Part shown: piece by piece, positions 56,600 through 64,000 of the stretch
How positions within the stretch are numbered: position 1 is the first letter of the stretch
How the letters are laid out: every line of letters begins with the position of its first letter
Assembly (NCBI RefSeq): GCF_018991925.1
Contig: NW_024720711.1
Span: forward strand, 3,057,607 to 3,121,606
Source of the DNA: Homarus americanus
Taxonomy: Eukaryota; Arthropoda; Malacostraca; Decapoda; Nephropidae
Reading direction: 5' to 3'
Length of the DNA stretch: 64,000 nucleotides
Notes under the pieces: model-generated
The model's database searches: none
Seen by the model: the letters and a program-made list of their open reading frames with translations, nothing else
What the model was told of the DNA's origin: nothing
Translations under genes and position numbers: made by a program

Positions 56600-57140
56600 C
56601 AGCCAGATTACACAATAAGGAAAATTACACACACACACACAGACTTACAGAGAATGCCAGACAGTACACATTATGCCAGAATACACTGTCAGCCCGATTA
56701 CACAATAAGCCCGGATTACAGTTCCCAGCGGCGTGACTTACGAAAAAAGATGACGTAGGATTAGGATTTTTGTGTGTGGGATTACGACTTTTATGTTTGT
56801 TGTAAGGATTCTATACGATTATACCGATTATTTTAGGATTTTAAGAGAGTATCAAGATTATTTTTAGATTTCAAAATAATATTCGATTATTGCAGGATTT
56901 TAAGAGATTAATACGAATATTTTGGAGTTTTAAGAGAATATATCGATTATTTTCTCCAACGATTTTAAGCACTTGGAAGGACTTTACGAACGAGAAATAT
57001 TCCCCCAAACTAAGACAATTTTACGTAATTAAGCAGATTTTTAGGTAAAGATATCCAGACAGATTAAACACTCGCGGCAACAGGATTTCAGATTACAATA
57101 AAAAAAAATAATCCTGGTAGTTTAGCGACTCAGGAAAGAT
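56600..57140. repeat. Degenerate GATTATT...GGATTTTAAGAGA tract
   Basis: Between 56,755 and 56,965 a ~40-45-bp unit (GATTATTTT plus GATTTTAAGAGA) recurs about five times with strong divergence. The flanks contain GCCAGATTACACA repeats (56,595-56,720). Confidence 0.5.
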
Positions 57141-57234
57141 TTGTAAAGAAGGTTAAAATCGGCTGTCGGGTGAGTTGTGTCAACATGCTGTGTGATTTCC
57201 TGCGCTGGCGAACCCTTGTGCCTGGCTCAAGTGT

Positions 57235-57670
57235 TAATGGGATTTGGAGGAGCGGGGGGATGGGGGAAGAGGAGTGGGGGAGAAAGGAGGTAGGGAGGGG
57301 GAGGGGCAGAAGGTTGCGAATAGGGGGGTGGGGAGAGAACAAGAGACAGACAAACAAACAATAACACAGAGGCAAATCAGGGCAGACAAACAATAGAGAG
57401 AGAGATAGAGACAGCAAATATTCACAAGGTCTTAGCCAGTGCAGGTCAGTCGCTCAAAACACAGCAAGACCGTCACCCGAGATCAACACACGGACGGCCT
57501 CTCTCTCTCTCTCTCTCTCCTCTCTCACCTCCCGTCACAGGTCACCCTTGAGTTAACGTCATGTGTGTATAGTCAGGTCGTTTGAGAAGTCTGCCCTTCT
57601 CTGACACCTCGAAGCACTCTGGGTCACACCCATCAGGTCTGGGTCCTCTACACATGCAGGATACCTCTGA
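57235..57670. other. G-rich stretch and intergenic sequence
   Basis: GGGGGATGGGGGAAGAGG-like purine DNA at 57,245-57,335, short (GA)n and (CT)n. No gene recognised. Confidence 0.55.
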
Positions 57671-58150
57671 ACTTTTGGTCACACTCTACACGACACAGGT
57701 CACACTCTACACGTCACAGGTCACACTCTACACGTCACAGGTCACATTCGATTTTAACGAAAAATATTTAATTCAACACAAAATCAGACCAATACAATAA
57801 GACAGGTCAGAGGTCGTCACACCGTTGACCTCCACCCTGTGACCTTCCACCCTTAAACTCCACCTTTATAACAAGTTCAAAGGTACACCCACTGACTCTT
57901 GCTGTCTGACATATTAATTATTTAATTAACAAAGACACGTATAAATAATCTGACCTCTCAAGTAATGACATTTAGTTAGGTCAGGTCAGGTGTCGAACGC
58001 TAATCCATATCACGCTCAGTATAATGATAGTTTGTTAGGTCAGGGGTTATGGTGAGAGGTCGGTACTTATCATAACAAATCCTGCTAATAGATCAAACAC
58101 TGGGCGTCCAACATTGATGATAGTTTGTTAGGTCAGAGGTCAGAGGTCAC
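57670..58150. repeat. AGGTCA-rich interval with 19-bp minisatellite
   Basis: CACACTCTACACGTCACAGGT repeated four times (57,678-57,750), then scattered GTTAGGTCAG and AGAGGTC words. GGTCAGAGGTCAGAGGTCAC at 58,132-58,151 is three AGGTCA-like half-sites at one-base spacing. Confidence 0.65.
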
Positions 58151-58274
58151 TTTTAATGTACCGACCTATAATTATGTTAAAAGTTCAGATGACGTATAAG
58201 ATTAAGTTTAATGTCAGCATATACACCGACGCTCACAACACCCACCCCATAATCTAAGCTAAACTACATAACGG

Positions 58275-58440
58275 ATTACCTGAAGATTAGACACCCTGAG
58301 TTTTATTTACAAGAGTAACCTCCCTAACGCTAACCTAAGCTAACTTAACCTACTTTAACCTAACCTAAACCCTAAATAGCGTTAGGGTGGTTAATATTTA
58401 TAAGTAATACGCTGGGGTGTGTATTCTTCAGGTGGTTCTT
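58275..58440. mobile_element. Palindromic-end element (ACCTGAAGA...TCTTCAGGT)
   Basis: It begins TTACCTGAAGATTAGACACC and ends GTGTGTATTCTTCAGGT, imperfect inverses of about 30 bp. The core has (CTAAC)n-like DNA and AGCGTTAGGGTGGTTAATAT. Related sequence lies at 7.63-7.68, 8.56-8.69 and 60.71-60.80 kb. MITE-like; no coding capacity. Confidence 0.6.
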
Positions 58441-58559
58441 GATGTTTAGCCATGTGACATATGACTAGGCCAGGCGTCAGAGGTAAAGTCTTTGATGTTT
58501 AATATAGTGTTGTCAAATGTGAAATGTATGAGGTGTAATGTAATGATATTTTGTGAAAG

Positions 58560-58665
58560 TCAACGGTCACAACAAGAGTTAAGGTCACAGGTCACAACAA
58601 GAGTTAAGGTCACAGGTCACAAAACTAGGGTCACAGGTCACAACACTAGGGTCACAGGTCACATA
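58560..58665. repeat. GGTCACAACAAGAGTTAAGGTCAC minisatellite
   Basis: Two 27-bp units followed by two shorter ACTAGGGTCACAGGTCACA units. Confidence 0.85.
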
Positions 58666-58925
58666 TATCATTATTAGTAAAAAAAAAGCATAATTTGGGA
58701 GGTTTTGTTCTATTATTTCACACACACACACACACGTACACAAGCGACCAATAAACCCAACCACTTACTCCGTCAACCACTACCATTCACGTCAGGATAA
58801 GTGGCCATTATTTTGACCAGGGTTGAAAAGGTTGATCTGAGTCAATCATCAAAACTGATAAGATAATGGTCGATGAATAACGTTTTATATTTTCTTATAT
58901 ATTTTCATGGTGATCGAAGGAGGTA

Positions 58926-58936
58926 GTGCATGTATG

Positions 58937-58967
<31 letters not shown>

Positions 58968-58972
58968 GTAAG

Positions 58973-59003
<31 letters not shown>

Positions 59004-59036
59004 GTATGTATGTATGTATGTGTATGTATGTATGTG
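58926..59036. repeat. (TATG)n microsatellite
   Basis: About 110 bp of TATG with a few TAAG variants. Confidence 0.95.
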
Positions 59037-59309
59037 CACAAGACTGGGAGATAGCTTCCCTTTCTCTCTCAACTCGCCGCTGACACATCAAAGAGAATCA
59101 GGGTAGATTTTCAACCCGTAGTTGTGTTCATGTGTGAAGAGGAGGAGTGTGTGTGTGTGTTCAGTAGTAGAAGCCCTCCCGCCTTACATATTACTGAGGA
59201 TTAAATGTCCCGTGACCTTGTGTTAGTGTGTGCGTCTGTTTACACTTATATAGCACGGAATTGTGGGTAATGCTGAGGTCTTTACGTGTGTGTGTGTGTA
59301 AGAGTGCGG

Positions 59310-59425
59310 AGAGGGTGTGTGAGGGAGTGAAGGAGAGCGGTGAGGGAGGGAGTGAAGGAGAGCGGTGAGGGAGGGAGTGAAGGAGAGCGGTGAGGGAGGG
59401 AGTGAAGGAGAGCGGTGAGGGAGGG
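59310..59425. repeat. 29-bp minisatellite GAGGGAGGGAGTGAAGGAGAGCGGT
   Basis: Four near-identical units. Confidence 0.9.
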
Positions 59426-59654
59426 AGAATGTAGATCAGTAAGGGAGACTGATGGAAAGAAAGTTGCAGGGTGAGGTAGGGTGAAGGAGTGTGTTGGTGA
59501 GAGTGAGAGGAGAGTGAGAGGAAAGATAACATAGAAACAGTGAGAGGCGAGGTAAAGTGTGCTGGTGAGAGGTGAGAGAAAAAGAAAGTAAGGTAATGAG
59601 AGAATATGAGGGAGGCTGAGACAATAACGGAGACTGAGATAATGCGAGGAAGAA

Positions 59655-59860
59655 CATAGGAAAATGTGAGGGAGAGCGTTGAGGAATGTGAGGGAGAGCA
59701 TGGGGGAGAGCGTGAGGCAGAGCGTTGGAGAATGTGTGGGAGAGCGTGAGGCAGAGCATTGGAGAATGTGTGGGAGAGCATGGGGGAGAGCGTGAGGCAG
59801 AGTGTTGGAGAATGTGTGGGAGAGCGTGAGGCAGAGCATTGGAGGGAGGTGTGTGGGGAG
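59655..59860. repeat. GAGCGTGAGGCAGAGCATTGGAGAATGTGTGGGA minisatellite
   Basis: About five units of 34-60 bp in two alternating forms (with or without GAGCATGGGGGA). The reverse-strand frames encode Ser/His/Pro repeats and are rejected. Confidence 0.85.
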
Positions 59861-59869
59861 GCGTGGGGT

Positions 59870-60385
59870 GCAAAACACATGTGCAAAATTTAAAAGGCAT
59901 GTCAAAAAATTATACTAAGTTTGTCAAAGTGACAGGAATGTGCGAGAGAGAGAGAAAATATATAACATTACAATGAACCTCAAAACATTACCAATTTACA
60001 AAGTTTAAACAAGTCATTATGATATACAACACTCAGACGTGTGGGCAAGAGACAGATGAGTAGAACTTAACTCTAACTTGTTTAAGAATTCGCTCCATTT
60101 AGCGCCTAAGTGTCCCAGTGAGACGTAATGTGTTATGTGGCGGTACGTGATAATGATGGCTGCTTGAGGGAGAGAGAAGGCAGGAGGCCGAGATAACGAT
60201 ACAAAAAATGAACGAGTGACCAAGATTCGTTGAGAAATACTCTGGGTTTCAATTTCATATCCTCTCTCTCTCTCTCTCTGCTTTGAACTTCCCAAAACCC
60301 GATTTGATTTTATCCAAGTTTTTTTTCTTCAAATTTCTCAAGTTATATCTTCAACTAAACTCACAAGTGTGTGACATGGTGTGGC
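59870..60385. other. Intergenic sequence
   Basis: About 500 bp of ordinary DNA with a short (CT)n at 60,260-60,277. No gene recognised. Confidence 0.5.
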
Positions 60386-60386
60386 A

Positions 60387-60388
<2 letters not shown>

Positions 60389-60440
<52 letters not shown>
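60389..60440. repeat. (CT)n microsatellite
   Basis: About 50 bp of CT. Confidence 0.95.
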
Positions 60441-60442
<2 letters not shown>

Positions 60443-60710
60443 GAATTTCACCCCCCCCCCTCCATTTTGGTTACTGAATTCCTGGCTGTTTCTTGAATTA
60501 AAATGTAAACAAATATAATTCCTGATAATTCTCACCGTCCTCGGGTGGATAATATTAAAACAATGATAAACAATAATCGCCTCATCGTAACAAAACTAAA
60601 CTAAAACCTCCTCATCTCTCACTTCTTCTACCCACCCTAAGAGACTCTACTTCTGGTGCTTATTTCCCCTTAAAATTCAGTTTAATAATCAATATTTTTA
60701 CTCGTATCGC

Positions 60711-60800
60711 CTGAAGATTAGGTTAGGTTAGGTTAGCGTTAGGGTGTTTAATTATCAGGTGAAATAAACTGAGATGCCTAGTCTTCAGGTAATGCTCTTA
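60711..60800. mobile_element. Short palindromic-end element with TTAGG repeats
   Basis: Bounded by CCTGAAGATTAG and CCTAGTCTTCAGGT. Contains three to four perfect TTAGG units, then CGTTAGGGTG and TCAGGTGAAATAA. Same family as 58.3 kb. Confidence 0.6.
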
Positions 60801-61240
60801 CTCTTTATGTCTTAATTGTGTAAAAAAAAATAATGGGCATATCATCACTGGTGAAATAGTCGTGCGTCTGGCAGGGCTAAACTATAAATGTGTCCATCTT
60901 AAAGTTTTCTTGCTGAGGCAGTCAGTAGGAGCGTTCATACAAGCTGTTAAAAGCACTTGAGAGAGAAAGAGAGAGAGAGAGAGATTGAAATAGAAAATAG
61001 ACAATTCAATTTACTCCTCCAATTCCCTCTCTTTCTCTCTCCCTCTCTGTCTATCTCTCAATGAATTTCCTTCCTCTGTTTCACACCCCTCTCTCTATCT
61101 CTCTTCCTTTCTTTATTTCTATGTATCTAAAGAGGAAAAAAGGGGACAATTTGCATAAAGAAAAAATTGAGGTTCGGTTCTTTTGATACAAATATATCAA
61201 AGTCGGTCCACAGCCGCTGGCGCCATCCAAAAAATATTTC
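60800..61240. other. Intergenic sequence
   Basis: Unique DNA with short (GA)n and CTCT patches. No gene recognised. Confidence 0.5.
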
Positions 61241-61465
61241 TTCATTTTTCTTAAACTCGAAAAATATATCTGCCATTTTTTTCTTCAATCCTTCAGTGAA
61301 ATATAACTTTTTTGCCCAACTCAAAAAGTTTGTCTACCTTTTCCTCAACATAAAAAGTATATCTGATAATTTTCTTCAATGCTGCGAGAAATATCAATAT
61401 TTTTTCTTCAACCCCCAAAATATATCTACTTTTTATTCAACACCCAAACTATCTTCTGTTTTTCC
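61240..61465. repeat. Degenerate AAAATATATCTGCCATTTTT...CTTCAA tract
   Basis: About five units of 40-45 bp, each with an AAA(A/G)TATATCT core followed by T-rich CTTCAA. The Phe/Asn-rich open frame here is compositional. Confidence 0.6.
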
Positions 61466-62174
61466 TTCATAAATATAAAATATTACAAGGTGAATTATTT
61501 TCCTTTTATAAAACCTAATTCCTGTGAGCTGATTTTCTCTACGCCTAATAACCTTTGAACCAATTTTTCCTCAAGTTTAGAAAATTGTGTCAAAGGATTT
61601 TCATTTTCATTGTTTATGGCTGGAATTTTTGATGTTTTCTGTCTGTCTGTTTCTTTATATGTCTCTATTTTCTCCTATTTGTCTATGTCTTTTTCTATCT
61701 CATCTTTCATGTTCTTTGCCCCCCCCCCCACTCTCGGTTACCCGAACCTCTCTCTCTCTCTCTCTGTCTGCCATCTACACATCTCTCTCTCTACCCAAAT
61801 TTATAATTCATTAAGGTCAAAGGTCACACAGGTCAACAGGAGTCAGTGGTGTAAAGGCGTTGACATCTATTTCCTCTCAGGTGTTTCCCGTTGATCTCAA
61901 ATATTGACTTTTTTTTATATATTATTGTCTCGTGTTTCTTCCTTTGTTTATGCCTGTTGTCTATCACTCATCCGTGTTTGTTTCCTGATTCTTACTTATT
62001 TCCGGGTTTTTTATCAGTCACTTCCCGTGTTCTCTGTGTACGTTATACTTCCCCCCCCCATCAGAAGAACATTCACGGTGGTCTAATAAAAATAAATAAT
62101 AAAAATAAAATAAAATCCTCAGATCTCGTTTGGTTGAATAAAATTCCCACCCTCAAAATGATTCTCGGGTTGTT

Positions 62175-62178
<4 letters not shown>
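61466..62178. other. AT-rich intergenic sequence
   Basis: T/C-biased unique DNA with short CTCTCT and C9 runs. No gene recognised. Confidence 0.5.

Positions 62179-62243
<65 letters not shown>
62179..62243. repeat. (TG)n microsatellite
   Basis: About 64 bp of TG. A second (TG)n lies at 62,551-62,600. Confidence 0.95.
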
Positions 62244-62247
<4 letters not shown>

Positions 62248-62547
62248 GATTACTCCCTTACCTTGTCAATGTATTTGCCCATCACTCTGCTCTATCTATT
62301 TTTCTATTTATTCTTCTATTATAATATATACACACAAGACAGCACGTAAATCATTTTTAGTTCCCCCTTGTGAGTCATTGCTGTTTTCTGGCGCGTGTGA
62401 GCTATCTTTATTTGCTCTATCTCTCGCCACGTCATGAGTTACGGCGGGTCATTACCGCTGACAATTGCGTCATACCTCCACTGGTTGAGTATTTGCCTCA
62501 CAAACACCTGATGAGATATATAGTGTGTGTACAGCAGTTACCCCCCA

Positions 62548-62584
<37 letters not shown>

Positions 62585-62626
62585 TGTGTGTGTGTGTGTG
62601 ACCGTGTCAGCCTGTCATAGCGTGAA

Positions 62627-62627
<1 letters not shown>

Positions 62628-62716
<89 letters not shown>

Positions 62717-62817
62717 TTCTAAAAGGAAAGAAAGAAAACACAGTTCCCAAGCACTGTACCCACACACAAGACGTGAATTACAGCAGGAACTCGTGTAATT
62801 ACCTACAGTGATTTACT

Positions 62818-62902
<85 letters not shown>
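62628..62902. repeat. Paired (TA)n arrays around a 105-bp spacer
   Basis: (TA)n at 62,628-62,714 and 62,820-62,902 (with one AA interruption) flank AT-balanced spacer DNA. The layout resembles the (TA)n-bounded elements in gene 1 introns, but the spacer shares no words with them. Confidence 0.85.
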
Positions 62903-62907
<5 letters not shown>

Positions 62908-63334
62908 CTCTTCAATGTGTGGATGGATCGTCAACCACTTGACGAGAACATTATTAGCAACAGGAGCTCGCGTGGTCCGACATGCAACCTAGCCCGACCA
63001 ATCTAACCTGGGGTCGAGGACGTTCATTGATGTAACGTGTTGGACTTCAGGTTATTCTAGTTTACAAAAGTCTTTTTTTGTCCCAAGTCTGTAATCTCTC
63101 TCTCTCTCTCTCATATCATTACGTTATCTCTTACTCATAAAATCATTACGTTCTATCTTTATCTCTCTTGTCTCATGATCAACCAATTAAAAAAGACTAA
63201 TTTCGTTGTCTCTTTTTACCTGTAATCACATTAAGGCCAGCATTAATTACTTCTGACATTTTGTTTGCTGATTGTTTCACTGTCATCAAAAAGGTAATTT
63301 GCTGATGAATGGTGTTGATCGTTTTCATTTGTCA
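62903..63334. other. Intergenic sequence
   Basis: Unique DNA; nothing recognised. Confidence 0.5.
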
Positions 63335-63336
63335 GG

Positions 63337-63341
63337 TGTGT

Positions 63342-63411
<70 letters not shown>

Positions 63412-63415
63412 GTGC

Positions 63416-63491
<76 letters not shown>

Positions 63492-63578
63492 ACCTATATA
63501 CTGTACAACATCAAAAATGTCGAATTCGGGGATATTTAGCGAGATCAACCAGTCTGCAATAAATGAATGAATAAATAA

Positions 63579-63609
<31 letters not shown>

Positions 63610-63665
63610 CATAGATAGATAGAGATAGATACATAGATAGACAGATAGATACATAGATAGATAAA
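63337..63665. repeat. (TG)n array and GATA-rich array
   Basis: (TG)n of about 150 bp with a few GC interruptions (63,337-63,489), then GATA/CATA/AAATA units (63,563-63,670). Confidence 0.95.
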
Positions 63666-63739
63666 TAAATAGAGTGAGCAGAAAATGAGGGGGAAGGGAA
63701 GATCAACATGAACCAGACATGTTAACTACCCCCCCGCTA

Positions 63740-64000
63740 AGATAACTCACTCTTACCTCCCCCTCCTTCTGTTATCTCTAATCCTCTCCTCACCACCCGT
63801 ACCTATCATTCTTCCCTTTCTCCCTCCCATCCCATTCGCTCTTCCCTTTCTCTCATCATTCCTCCTCCCTTACTCACATCCTAACTTCTCCTCATCCCCT
63901 CCCTTTCTCCTCCCACCACCCCATTCTCGCCCCCATCCCTCCCCTCCCACCACCCCATTCCTCGCCCTCATCCCCTCCCTCTCTCCTCCCTGTACCACCA
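63740..64000. repeat. Pyrimidine-rich tract at window end
   Basis: C/T-rich with CACCACCCCATTC repeated. Continues to the window edge. Confidence 0.7.

Noticed and set aside
59191..59905. Reverse-strand Ser/His/Pro frames of 207 and 231 codons
   Set aside because: Driven by GAGCGTGAGG-type minisatellites; repeats shift freely among frames.

Overview
This is eukaryotic, almost certainly arthropod, genomic DNA. I infer a decapod crustacean (crab, shrimp, lobster or crayfish). The grounds are dozens of long (CA)n, (GA)n and (TA)n arrays, TTAGG-like telomere-type tracts, tRNA-derived SINEs, remnants of two non-LTR retrotransposon families, and intron-bearing genes with canonical GT-AG junctions. 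No bacterial, phage or organellar gene organisation is present. Species identity cannot be proved from the sequence.

Only two genes are convincingly supported, both on the + strand. Gene 1 (19,253-24,864) has five exons joined in perfect phase. Its 511-residue product carries a C3HC4 RING finger, a long proline-rich middle, a Cys/His cluster, a polyglutamine tract, a helix resembling a MIU-type ubiquitin-binding motif, and a basic C-terminus. Gene 2 (33,672-34,888) is its tandem paralogue. It has the same RING with the same unusually long loop, and an intron at the same residue in the same phase, followed by a Pro/Gln-rich tail that stops early. Both are best read as RING-type E3 ubiquitin ligases of unknown substrate.

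Layout. 0-12 kb is repeat-rich intergenic DNA with an AGGTCA minisatellite, a MITE-like inverted repeat, a family A LINE fragment and a 26-bp minisatellite with higher-order structure. 12-19 kb holds two tRNA-derived SINEs, a (TA)-centred foldback, a reverse-strand family A LINE and two family B LINE 3' ends in series. 19-26 kb is gene 1, whose introns contain LINEs and (TA)-bounded foldback elements. 26.7-38.2 kb is bracketed by a nearly identical 168-bp inverted repeat and contains gene 2. 38-64 kb is mostly microsatellite, minisatellite and purine/pyrimidine-tract DNA with one more family B LINE and one decayed family A LINE.

The most interesting pattern is that all four family B LINE 3' fragments begin immediately after a (CA)n run, in the same orientation relative to it, and three of the four also end in (CA)n. 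This suggests a microsatellite-targeted retrotransposon. A second pattern is a family of foldback elements whose ends are always (TA)n arrays. A third is the 168-bp inverted pair, which carries promoter-like motifs.
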